NCBI GenBank assembly: GCA_000310025.1
Contig: FN648151.1
Span: forward strand, 62,001 to 126,000
Length of the DNA stretch: 64,000 nt
Direction of reading: 5' to 3'
Source of the DNA: Ectocarpus siliculosus
Taxonomy: Eukaryota > Sar > Phaeophyceae > Ectocarpales > Ectocarpaceae
Shown here: positions 9,229-19,617 of the stretch, one piece after another
Layout of the letters: each line of letters opens with the position of its first letter
Numbering within the stretch: the first letter of the stretch is position 1
Translations under genes and position numbers: made by a program
The notes under the pieces: model-generated
Seen by the model: the letters and a program-made list of their open reading frames with translations, nothing else
Told to the model about the DNA's origin: nothing
The model's database searches: none

Positions 9229-10744
9229 TCACCTCTTGCTGCGAACGTCAACCATACCGTTCTTCGCGTGCTGAGAACAGAACTCCGCCTTCTTGCTGCC
9301 GGCTGCACCATATGACGGGTACTTCGTGCACGACTGGTGGCCGCACCTCTTGCTGCGAACGTCAACCATACCGTTCCTCGCGTGCTGAGAACAGAAATCC
9401 GCCTTCTTGCCGCCGGCTGTACCATATGACGGTTGTCTCATGCACGACTGGTGGCCGCACCTCTGGTGGCGAACGTCAACCATACCGTTCTTCGCGTGCT
9501 GAGAACAGAACTCCGCCTTCTTGCTGCCGGCTGCACCATATGACGGGTACTTCATGCACGACTGGTGGCCGCACCTCATCCTGCGAACGTCAACCATACC
9601 GTTCCTCGCGTGCTGAGAACAGAACTCCGCCTTCTTGCTGCCGGCTGCACCAAATGACGGTCGTCTCATGCACGGCTGGTGGCCGCACCTCTGGTTGCGA
9701 ACGTCAACCATACCGTTCCTCGCGTGCTGAGAACAGAACTCCGCCTTCTTGCTGCCGGCTGCACCATATGACGGGTACTTCATGCACGACTGGTGGCTGC
9801 ACCTCTTGCTGCGAACGTCAACCATGCCCTGCCTCGCGTGCTGAGAACAGAACTCCGCCTTCTTGCTGCCGGCTGCACCAAATGACGGGCACTTCATGCA
9901 CGACTGGTGGCCGCACCTTTGGTTGCGTGCGTCAACCATACCGTTCCTCGCGTGCTGAGAACAGAACTCCGCCTTCTTGCTGCCGGCTGCACCAAATGAC
10001 GGGTACTTCATGCACGACTGTTGGCCGCACCTCATCCTGCGAACGTCAACCATACCGTTCCTCGCGTGCTGAGAACAGAACTCCGCCTTCTTGCTGCCGG
10101 CTGCACCAAATGACGGTCGTCTCATGCACGGCTGGTGGCCGCACCTTTGGTTGCGAACGTCAACCATACCGTTCCTCGCGTGCTGAGAACAGAACTCCGC
10201 CTTCTTGCTGCCGGCTGCACCAAATGACGGGTACTTCATGCACGACTGTTGGCCGCACCTCTTGCTGCGAACGTAAACCATACCGTTCCTCGCGTGCTGA
10301 GAACAGAACTCCGCCTTCTTGCTGCCGGCTGCACCAAATGACGGGCACTTCATGCACGACTGGTGGCCGCACCTTTGGTTGCGAACGTCAACCATACCGT
10401 TCCTCGCGTGCTGAGAACAGAACTCCGCCTTCTTGCTGCCGGCTGCACCATATGACGGTTGTGTCATGCACGACTGGTGGCCGCACTTCTTGTTGCGAAC
10501 GTTAACCATACCCTGCTTTGCATGCTGAGCACAGAACTCCACCTGCTTGCTGCCGGCAGTACCAAGAGACGCTCGTGTCATGCACCCGGGGTGGCTGCAG
10601 CGGCCGATGGGCGCCATACCCTGTTTGGCGCGCTTCGAGCACAAATCTGGCTTCGTGGCCGTGCAATGGCCGTGCCGTGCAGCCGTGCCCCTGGCAACAC
10701 CGGTGTCGTGTCTGCCCTTTGTGTCTGACGAATAGTCGCGCAGA
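9229..10744 (-). CDS. EsV-1-7 repeat protein, 12 tandem Cys/His repeats
   Basis: Minus-strand exon encoding twelve consecutive copies of a 38-residue unit C-x4-C-x16-C-x2-H-x12, the EsV-1-7 motif; typical cores read CGHQSCMKYPSFGAAG and EFCSQHARNGMVDV. Before the first full repeat is a divergent HC...C region. Upstream, a pyrimidine-rich tract ending in ctgcag (acceptor at 10745) suggests this is an internal or last exon beginning at 10744 in phase 2; the start exon was not found, and no in-frame ATG precedes the repeats. The frame ends in TGA 9229-9231. In brown algae the family includes the developmental regulator IMM, and the motif is thought to bind zinc; molecular function is unproven. 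The 114-bp units are nearly identical, which points to recent expansion. The 397-codon frame on the opposite strand is a shadow. Confidence 0.85.
9232..10600 (-). repeat. 114-bp tandem repeat array with four-unit higher-order pattern
   Basis: Twelve 114-bp units. Residues 6-10 of each unit (KCPSF, KYPSF/Y, RRPSF, KYPSF/Y) cycle in sets of four: units 3-6 and 7-10 have the same order, and the RRPSF...RRMR units 5 and 9 agree at nearly every residue. This gives a higher-order unit of about 456 bp, as expected from unequal exchange of four-unit blocks. Confidence 0.85.
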
Positions 10745-10794
10745 CTGCAGAAAAAAACGATGCAACAAAAGAACACGAGCAGCAACCAATGGCA

Positions 10795-11050
10795 AGGATA
10801 TGATTGCACGAAAAATTAAACCTGAAATGGTAGGACACAAATTAGGAGAATTTGTAGCAACACGAAAACCATTCATACCAAAAAAAAAAATACAACAAAA
10901 AAAAAAAAATGGCACAAAAAGCTCACCCTATTATTTTACGAACCACTGATAACCCATACCAAGGGCCAACTCATTGGAACGAAGCAAAATCTGATTACAT
11001 AATATCCACCATACATAAGCAATTCCAGTATTATTTTCCCACTTCGTACT
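10795..11050. other. A-rich segment present only in copy 1
   Basis: About 255 bases absent from the second unit copy. It contains two A-rich runs around 10879-10908 and no recognisable gene. It could be a small insertion or a deletion in copy 2; no clear target-site duplication was seen. Confidence 0.5.
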
Positions 11051-11130
11051 GTTAAGACTCTTTGGTAGACGTCTAGACTTCTCAATGACGAGAAGGCCAG
11101 GCTGTCGGTCCCAGACTCTCCAATTCTAAT

Positions 11131-11689
11131 ACAGTCGTGGTTCTGTTATAAGAGGGGTGCGTGACAAAGACCCTCAGCCCTCTTATTTCGTAACCCCCTC
11201 TTATATCGGGCACTCTATTGTAGGGTACCCTCTTACAAAGGGGAGATCGGGAATAACGAGAGACACAACGCATTTTGACTACACCACAGCATACCATATG
11301 CCGTGCATAATTTTTGAAGGATGTGTGGTGGGCTGATTGCCCGAGTCGTCACGCCCAAAGCAGGCCAGGTGATACTAATCGTGTCGGCAATACTTTCTGT
11401 TTCGTGTTTAGTGGGGACATCTGCAGAGAATAATTGCCACCCAGCCAAGTTGATGCAGCCATTGATACTAAGAGGCAGAGTACTTTACGAAGTACATGTT
11501 ATGCATTTGAAGAAACGCATACAGAGTCGAACAACGTGTCCCAAAGCCCCGACCACTTCTCCGATCATGAGAAGTTCCATGCACTGTTGTATTGGACGGT
11601 CTACCTCCGCCTGCCGCACACCATTCTTAGACTACATCGTTTACTGCTGTTGTGCCGTAGGGTCTTAAAAGCACACCCATTACCAAGCG
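11131..11689. other. No assigned gene
   Basis: Contains one ATG-started plus frame (11321-11668, 115 codons) with a hydrophobic stretch near its start (QVILIVSAILSVSCLVG) that could be a signal or membrane segment. No homology was recognised and no splice context was established. Otherwise nothing is visible. Confidence 0.3.
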
Positions 11690-13380
11690 TTATGCCAACA
11701 TCAAAAAGGATGGGTTTGGAAACATCTCGTCGAGGACTTTCTGTAGCAGTATCGGGCTCCTTCCATGCCCCATAGGTAATGAAGCAATCGGGCTTTGGAA
11801 TCAGTCTACCGAGAGGTGCCATCTGTCTGCCTCTAATGAGCATTATACGAATACCGTACGTGACACAAGATTCCACACCCCCTGGGTCGAGGTTCATAGG
11901 TCGAATACTCCAAAGTAGAAAGAAGCGGCGCCGACAATTGTGGCGTTCCAACATTCTCGTCGACATCTTCCGAAAACGTATAACTTGATGTTGGCATACT
12001 CTTCGAGGTTGAGTAATCGAGCGTTGAGAATCGGTCCAGGGGGGTGCGGTATCTTGCACAGTATGTCATGTCGAATACCTTCATCTGCCAAGCTCGCCGG
12101 GGGTCCGTTCAGTGTTGTGTCCGCTTCCCACGCGAGAACAGTATTGACGAAAACCTGACTGTGTCTTCGCTCCGGGCGCTTGTTGGTGACATCGCTCGAG
12201 TAGCGAGATGATTTTTTCGACAGGGTTACTGTCATACAGTACGTCAGCTGTGTCGATACAACATACACCGATCACGCTTGCAACTCTCGTGAGTGTACGC
12301 CAGTTTTGTTGGCATTGGTTACGGTTGCTCACACATCTAGTCTTGAATGTTTGGGGATTTGAGGGTGCTTGAGGAAGTGGCGAGGGGATACGTGCCGACG
12401 CGGTGAAGCTTTCATTTGAATTCTCATGACCGAGAGACAACTGAAATAAATTTTCACTCGAGACGACAGACTGCTGGGTGCCTAGCAGCACCAAGTTACA
12501 GGGTCACACTTTCAGCCTTCAAGAAACTCGGATCTTAAATACCGTGAACGCTCCCGATCAACTAACACCAAGACGTGCTTGGAGATATCAGATTGGCCCG
12601 TCTAAGGTTGACGATGACCGCTCGCTCCAGCTCATGTACAATTCATATGCATGACACCGAACTCGTCGCGCACAGCCACGCAGCTTCCAGTATTGGTGCA
12701 CACGCGAACAATGTTTGCATCGAGTGGGATTGAAGAAGGGAGGCAAGGTTTCCCACAACTCGATTGAGCCCGTGTTCCACGTGATTTTGAACAACGCATG
12801 ACGTGCGGTGGATAGGTTTGGTCAGAAACACACATTTCTGTAGCTATTGGCGGAATGCGTGCTTGAAGACCCGACTGTGTTACAGACCCCACCTAAAGAC
12901 GGTGGTAGCCAGACGTGCTTCACAAAGCCTAGCACAGCATGCACAGACGAAACACACTATCAACTTTTGGATTGGAAAGGCTGAGAACAAAGCGTCAACC
13001 AAACTCGCCGTCTTCGGTACTGCGCCGCCTCACAGCCCCCGCCCTCTTCCCCTGTTCCTGACTCTGAGGAACTTTGGCGCTTGGAGGACATGTGATAGCA
13101 ACTCGACGAGTATCATCGCGTTGCCTGTCTGAAGCTTTCCAGTTTTTTAGCGGTTAATGAAGTCGAGGGCGCACACGGCGACACGCTCGCCCACCCAGCA
13201 ACACAAAGAGTTCTGTACACAGAGTAGATGACATAAGATGCCATACACCCTGAACGTTTGTTTTTAATTTTCAACGGTCGATTACTCCACAGCAGAAAGC
13301 TTGGCGTGGCCGGGTGGCGTTGGCACCGATAGCTTTCCGAAACAAACCTATCGTTTGACATCCTCGTCGTCGTGGACTAA
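11690..13380 (-). repeat. Family A dispersed repeat, copy 1
   Basis: Degenerate copy of a repeat also found at 17070-18060, 20515-24180 (interrupted) and 39570-41430, all in the same orientation. Matching blocks include the cgtcgaggac/ctttctg block at about 11725, the ccgaaaacgtata block at about 11970, the gctggagc...tcgtcgcgcac block at about 12600-12690, and the cgtcttcggtactgc block at about 13010. On the minus strand, copies 1 and 4 agree in a peptide containing KEPDTA, SPRRDVS and ILF-x-VG, which resembles a PD-(D/E)XK nuclease core. Many stops and frame changes show it is a relic. Its class is unknown. Confidence 0.6.
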
Positions 13381-14941
13381 TATTATTAGCTGTGGATATC
13401 GATGATGCGATATATTATGTCACCTGCTGCCGGGACATGCCATGCATAAGAACAAGGAGCACCCTCTATACTCCAGTAAGTTTGTTTTTTTTCTTAATAT
13501 GACACAACGAATCCATCTCTATCATAGAAAAGAGTCTGAGACAGATTAGCAATGAATTCATAGCGAGCCTCAGAAAGTACCTGTATGTCTACGATTTCCC
13601 AGACAGCATATAGGGGCATCTTCCCTGTGGGTAACAGGCTCAACAAAACAGTTTGGTAGCTTTCATATATGTTATGTTGGGAAGGTGCAGAAGAAATGTG
13701 TTAGGTACTGTTGGATAGTCTGGCGTTTTGTGCGTGGCACCCTTTTAGTCGTAGGGCATGCGATCTTCCTCAATTTTCGAACTGTGGTACGCGTATGTAC
13801 CGGGTATACATGCATGTGCGCGGACACATTTCCGAGTATGTGCGGACACACGGGAGGAGTGGTCTCACCATTTTCTTACCGTTTTGTGTATTTTTTTGTT
13901 TTATTTAGTAGTTGAATTGAAACCTCTCATTATAACCCATCCATGAAGAAGTCGTTTTATACGCTAATACTTCATAAGTGCTGCAAAAACTATCCATGGA
14001 CGAAACCAGCAGTTCCGTTGTTGTTGTCTTCACCATCAATTACAATCCCGTTCGTTCTGCTCTCTCTACCCTATACCTTCTTCGTCTGTCCGTACTAATA
14101 TCAAGTATGGTATAGTCTGACACTTGACGCGGTCGACCCCCGCCGTGGTCACAGGCTAACTTACCTAAAAAAGTTACACGAAAATAAAAATTGACCGTAA
14201 CAAGGGTCCGCGAGTCAACGACAGATTAGTCTAGGAACCCCCGCTCACTTCAATACGCTACGCGAGGTAGTAGCTATAGACTAGACAATAAAGAAGAAAA
14301 AAATAGAGGCGACCTCGCGCGCCCCCGAAAAAAACGTCAGTCTTCGACCGGCACTTCTCACTACGCCCATCCATGCGCATGCACTTTTTGGTGCCGAGGG
14401 ACTCCATGCTTTCAAGAATGCCGCCAATCATCTCGTTGATATGTTTCTGTCGTTTACATACATACATGTAGTGCGTACGTCACACCCGAATAAAAAGGAG
14501 AACACACCAGAACGCGCTCTCCGCACGCTGGGAAAGAATCCGGGACTATTGAATGCGGACCCCAGAAGATGCGCTTTTCACAGTAGGTTTCCTCTCCGAA
14601 ACGAAAGAGACGGACGGGAGAGAGGGAAAAAAGAAGAAAGAAAAAGAGGCGTAGACTAGTACGCGTTCCCCGTTATGGACATTTAATAAGAGTCGTATTG
14701 TGGTAGTGGCAGGAACCTCTCTCTGCGATCAAGTCAGAAGGCCACCAGTCCCGGGGGCTCTTCTGTTGCACCCACCCTGGACGGACGTAGCTAGCAGTAG
14801 CGCATGTCCTGTATGTAGTAGACAACTAACGACTGCTGAAAATATTGGAGACCACGGATCAAACCGACAGGTGGGTCGTGGGTGGACGGGGGACCCTAAG
14901 GAACAGCCAGAATCAGCCTGTTTACATGTTTACATCCTAGT
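13381..14941. other. No recognisable gene
   Basis: AT-richer stretch with short frames only (for example 13685-13915 plus and 14258-14467 minus), none with recognisable motifs. It contains A/T runs and a purine-rich segment at about 14590-14650. Nothing else is seen. Confidence 0.6.
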
Positions 14942-15254
14942 GCCGGGCGCCCCGGTGGTCTAGTTGGTAGCCTCGTGACCTTCTAGAGGTCAGGTCAGGG
15001 GTTCGAATCCCGGCGTAGACGAGCTTTTCTTGCAAAGTGAGTTTTTCTCTCGCTTCCGCTCCTGGCCTAGTGGATAGCGCTAGTTCGTGTGTTCACAGAG
15101 GAAAGAGAGTGCTGAACTCATCTCGCAATAAAATTTGAAGGCGAAGTACCGCAGGAGAGGAGGGTAGAGAGGGGCTCTTCTGTATGACCACGGGCTGGAA
15201 TAAACGGCACTAGTGCTGTGAGCGCTGATTTGAAGTGAAGAACAAAAAACAAAA
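14942..15254 (+). mobile_element. tRNA-derived SINE, copy 1
   Basis: The head resembles a tRNA: box A-like tggtctagttgg at about 14955 and a near-perfect box B ggttcgaatcc at 15000-15010, the internal RNA polymerase III promoter layout. A unique body of about 230 bp follows and contains a second box A-like stretch tggcctagtggatagcgc at 15063-15080. The 3' end is A-rich (aacaaaaaacaaaat). The same head and body occur at 18418-18745 and 41446-41771. Short atcct sequences flank both ends and may be a target-site duplication. The head does not fold as a clean tRNA without mismatches, so this is not a tRNA gene. Confidence 0.85.
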
Positions 15255-15339
15255 TCCTCACAGTTTCTTGCAAGCAAGAACGAAGGGCGATAACAAAAGA
15301 AAGACCGCCAGCGACAGGAAACAAAGAAGTAGAGGAGAG

Positions 15340-17045
15340 CAGAGCTAAGAAACAAGTGAAGAAACAAGGCCCCCTTGCCGCTCTGACCCACCGGAAGCTT
15401 TCCATGTACCGCAGTAAACAGCAGGGGCAGCACCCACTACCTCACAACATGCAGTACCCGGGTACACGGACTGGTACGTATTGTAGTAGAAGTTTAGTCT
15501 CTCTCTCCGGTAAGAACAATAACGCCCGGGCGAACTTGAACTTGTAGCCACAAGAAATAGCGTCATGATGACGTACTTCATTCTGCTTGCCGTGGGAGAT
15601 GCGCATCGTTACGCGAGGAAGGCGTTGACTCCTCGCACAGAATATTATGCTGCCGTAGACCCTATCCCTCAAGCTCAACCACAGCTGTACCCGAATATGG
15701 TAGCATCATATCCAGCTGTAGAAGGATCGAAAAAACTGTCTTCTTGGTGGCGAAGCGGACCCTCTATATTGTGACTCTCCAACTGCTTGCTGTTCGTGGA
15801 TGGCCACATGCGACACAGACAGACAAAATCTAGGGTTTGACGTCGGTCTTATCGGCCGCAGGAGGTTGAAGCTATACTCAAAGTCGGGGAGGGGTCGTGA
15901 TTTGCAATTCCCTACGGAACCGTACTTGAGGCGCCATGAAATTTGCACTGCAGTAGCCGAGGTTGTTAGTCGACAGGGAAACACAAAAAAACAAAATTCA
16001 TGGGTAGGTTGGTGAATGGGGGGACCTCAAAACAATGAAACAGTCGAGGTTCGCGTTGTTCTGGGGCCCTACCGGCGAAAAAAAACATCGTCGCCGCTCT
16101 GAACCGCTGGAAGCTGTCACACAGCACTGCATGTGCGGTGAACCTTAGGGGCCATGCGCATTGTTTGACGGAAAGAGGCGGCGCCCATCGCCTCACATGC
16201 AGCAACCGGGTACACGGGTAGCCTCCTACTCAGCAAGATGCAAAACGATTGCCGTTGACGTTTGATGTTATTGGGACCCCAACGACAAAAATGCAACAGA
16301 GAGAGAGAGAGAGAGAGGTAGACTAAAGGAAGGGAGACTCGAGAAGACAAGGCATGAACTCTAGAGAAGACACCCACTCTTATCCCTCTGGCCCACCGCA
16401 GGCTTGAACACGTGTAACGAACGGCGACATCCGATGTGCGCTCAGCAACAATAAACACGACAAAAGAAAAATAGTCTAGTCGTCGTTTCCGAACTGCTGT
16501 GGAGATACTGTAAGTTGGTGGCGACTTTCTTTCTTTTCTGGTATGAAGTGGCAACAAAGAAGAACACCACTATCTATCTGTGTAGACTAGAAGCACGACG
16601 GACGAACTATTATCTCAATGCGCTTGCCGTCGCGATAGATGCGCACCACTAACGCTATACGAACGAGCAGACGGTTGTCAAACCTGACTACGACAACCGT
16701 ACGACCATTGCAGCACATTCCGACCATAAAAGCAGCAACCGCAGCAGCAGCCGCATGTATGTGCACAGAGGTCACTCAAGAACAAACGCAAAAAATAATA
16801 AAAAAAGATGTGGCGCGCAGCACGCAGGACCCTCTTTCGCTGTTCAACCGGCCATTCCCATGGCAAAACAGGGCAAGGAACAGTCAAGGTCAACTCTTGC
16901 CGGCCACAGGAGGCGGAAGCTGCTCAAACTCGGGGACGGCTCATGATTTGCGATTCCACACCGAACCATACTCGAGGCGCCACGAGATTTACACTGCAGC
17001 TCGAGATCGGCATTTGAGACCGGGTCGCACAAGGGGTGGGCTATG
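15340..17045. repeat. Diverged tandem duplication
   Basis: Two similar halves, about 15340-16015 and 16070-17045, share blocks in the same order: ccggaagctttcc...cccgggtacacgg at 15393-15475 matches about 16100-16220, and the caggaggttgaagct...gaggcgccatga block at 15850-15960 matches 16890-17010. A (GA)n run lies at about 16299-16317. No coding potential is recognised. Confidence 0.6.
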
Positions 17046-17069
17046 CGAATAAAGTTCCACGTATATTGA

Positions 17070-18060
17070 AAGATGAGACTGAAGCTACAGAATAATCGAA
17101 TAGGGATACATTTGACGTAGGCGAGGGTAAACAAACAGCGATGAGTTAGAAACGACAGGCGATTGTACAAATACAATCGAGCTACAACACCCCCGGTTCG
17201 TAGGTTGTGCCGAGCATTTTGATGGACGGATCTAATCGTTGCCGAGAATCCAGAAGCCCATGTGGTTGGTCTTATACATGATGAATGGGAAAACAACGTG
17301 GTATACGATGGAAGGGAACAAGATCGCGCCGGGTTTCGAGACCTCGTTTTTCATTGCAATCTTCGACCGCGCAACGCGTACCGTCTGATCAAGGACTAGA
17401 CGTCGGTCACAGCACTCCAAAAATCACCAGTAGTCATAGGAACCTCCGGGTGCCCATGCGTGTGAATACGACACACAGGCAATAACGGAGCTCGGGCACC
17501 AGCAATCGCACCCGAAACCATTGCGGTATGCAAAGCAGTATGGCTTTGCACGGCTTCGGCAGGTTCGAATCGTGTGTCAATGCATTATTCCGAATCAGAA
17601 CGCGTCCCCAACGAGAACAACGGCGTTGGATCGCACCACCCGTTTCGGAGGATGTTCAATATAATCACTTTGGGGCGTATGTTGCAGCTACAGTAGTAGA
17701 ATAGACCCAACACACGAGCGACGCGACCGCTCATGTGTGTCACAGCTGTTGCAGCTCTACGTGAGGGGGCAGGTACATGAGTGCCATCTACCCAACCTGC
17801 CCATCCTGTCCAATCGTATCAAGTATGATTGTCATGGCACCTTGAGAAGGCCCCCACTCCTCCACAGCAGCAGCGTGCTCTGACAAGCTCACCCGAGCCG
17901 GTCTCGAATATTTTCGCTGCAATGTGGATAGGTCTCGGATACCTACAGAGTAGAATGCTACCCCCTTCTGGGTTGAATTCCAGCACCTTCTTCGGGTGTC
18001 GGAGGACGGGGTTACGCGGCTGGGGATACTTCGACAACGGCTTCGGGAAGCAACTGAGAT
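17070..18060 (-). repeat. Family A dispersed repeat, copy 2
   Basis: Matches the right half of the family A element (compare 23190-24180 and 40860-41430). Shared blocks include ggttgtgccgagc, gggaaaacaacgtgg, cgcaacgcgtaccgtctgatcaagga and aacgcgtccccaacgagaac. On the plus strand a discontinuous peptide with NASPT and a QQSHP segment recurs in all three copies. Confidence 0.6.
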
Positions 18061-18417
18061 GATCCGCGCCCACTGTCGCGAACACCGGTCAAAGATGAAC
18101 GAACGTCGCCACCTTCAAAGTGATGGTGGACATGATCGATGAGGAGTTCGGTCAGTGGACATCCACATGGTTTACCAGGGCTCTGGCGTCCAAGAAGCAG
18201 CACCCGACACCGCCGCACATCGAGTCCATGCCCCCAGCTATTGGGCCTCAGTGGAGCATTACCGGGGATTTTATCGTTTCCGGCGGATTGCGCAATGTCA
18301 TCATCCATGGCCACCACCCTATCATGTCTCCCACCGAGCGTCTCGCCCGGAGAATTCCGGCGACCGCCAGTGCTTCACGGAGGGTAAACACGGGGATTGC
18401 ACCCACCGGAACTGCCC
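18061..18417 (+). other. Open frame cut off by a SINE
   Basis: A plus frame from 18120 (ATG) runs through to the poly-T of the SINE at 18418 and is then closed inside the SINE. The ~100 codons before the SINE have ordinary amino-acid composition and no recognised domain. It may be an exon or repeat ORF disrupted by the insertion, or chance. Confidence 0.25.
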
Positions 18418-18745
18418 TTTTTTTTTTTTTTTTTTTTTGCCTTCGCTTCAAATCAGCGCTCACAGCACAAGTGCCGTTTACTCCAACCCGTGGTCTCACA
18501 GAAGACCCCTCTCTACTCTCTACCCTCCCCTCCTGCGGTACTTTGCCTTCGATTTTTAATGCGAGAAGAATCCAGCACTCTCTTCCCTCTGTGTACACAC
18601 GAACTAGCGCTATCCACTAGGCCAGGAGCGGAAGCGAGAGAAAAACTCACTTTGCAAGAAAAGCTCGCTTACGCCGGGATTCGAACCCCTGACCTGGCCT
18701 CTAAAAGGTTTCGAGGTTACCAACTAGATCACCGGGGCGACCGGC
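18418..18745 (-). mobile_element. tRNA-derived SINE, copy 2
   Basis: Full-length minus-strand copy: tRNA-like head at 18660-18745 with box B (ggattcgaacc on the plus strand), the same body including the second box A-like stretch, and a pure 21-base poly-A tail (T run 18418-18438 on the plus strand). A pure tail suggests a relatively young insertion mobilised by a LINE. A T run of 13 follows the head immediately (18746-18758), so it probably inserted in an A/T run. Confidence 0.88.
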
Positions 18746-19617
18746 TTTTTTTTTTTTTCTTTGTTTTGGACCATGTTAAACAACCCATCCGCCGCACGAG
18801 TGCTGGGAGCGGACGCAATGGCGGCGGGAGCGCGCGGAATACTGATACGTGACGCGGAGAACTGGGTGGGGCTGCAACAGATAGTGGCGGAGGACGCCGA
18901 GGCAACGGCAGAAATGGCACCGGCAGAGTCAACCGCAGTGGAGGGGGTCCCGCGAGTCCACAAGGGCACGGGCTGTGCCTCAAGGCGTTGCCAACGATAT
19001 GTTTGCTCATTACGCGGACAAAGTTGTTTAACAATGAAAGCTCAATTCCAGCGTGGGAAACGGGGAAGACGTCCGTGGTTGCGTGTAACCCTCAGCTAGC
19101 TTGTTTGTTTGTGTTGCTCATCGGAGAAGTAAAGGCTTGTACGGGAGAAGGCTAGCAACATGCAATCGGGGTACAGAGCACACGGCGGAGCCATTGGTTA
19201 TGATGGTGGCGATGTCTGGTCATGCGACGCTGCCCGATTACGTCCCACTATCCTCGTTCCGTAGCGGCCGTGAAGTCAGAGTGTTGAGGCAAAAGTCAGG
19301 ATCTGCGAGCCTGTGGAGAGATTGTCAAGACGTTGTGGCGGAAACAAAGGACGTTGCCTTGCACTCGCTTCAGGGCGGAAGGGCCTATGCCCTTGTGGTT
19401 GAGAGGTTTGCAACGAGGTTTAGAAGACAGGGAGGTGGAAGTCAGATGCGTATGAACCAGTTACATAGTAGCGGGGAGGGTTCACGACCTGTGCATTGTG
19501 TATTAGGCGATAAGAAAAGGAGTGGTGAGACAGCAGGGGGAAAACATGGTGTGGGGTAGTGGAATGAAGATACTCTGTTCTACTGTGGCGAGGATCTCAT
19601 GACGACTTCGGATCGGA
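18746..19617. other. No assigned gene
   Basis: Plus frames at 18761-19099 (113 codons, Ala/Glu-rich, acidic middle) and 19101-19559 follow each other, but no motif, splice pattern or paralogue was recognised. Treated as unassigned. Confidence 0.35.

Larger units (their letters stand above)
6714..11130 (+). repeat. Duplicated unit, copy 1 (retroelement tail + EsV-1-7 gene)
   Basis: Closely similar over its length to 35566-38705, in the same orientation. The left boundary falls inside the last codons of the RNase H frame (shared start ctctcgatatt). Both copies hold two plus-strand frames (about 148 and 167 codons), overlapping minus-strand frames at 8203-8660, and an antisense EsV-1-7 gene. 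Copy 1 has about nine more EsV-1-7 repeats and about 255 extra bases at 10795-11050, after which similarity resumes (gtagacgtct at about 11060) and fades near 11130. Over 7063-8088 the two copies differ by only a few per cent by eye. This is either the 3' part of the retroelement with cargo or a segmental duplication. Confidence 0.85.

Noticed and set aside
9312-10505. 397-codon open frame on the plus strand opposite the EsV-1-7 gene
   Set aside because: It is the antisense reading of a 114-bp repeat that happens to lack stops; the minus strand matches a known Cys/His motif exactly.
14942-15015. tRNA gene
   Set aside because: Box A and B are present, but the cloverleaf pairs poorly and the same head recurs with a common non-tRNA body and A-rich tail in two other places, so it is a SINE.
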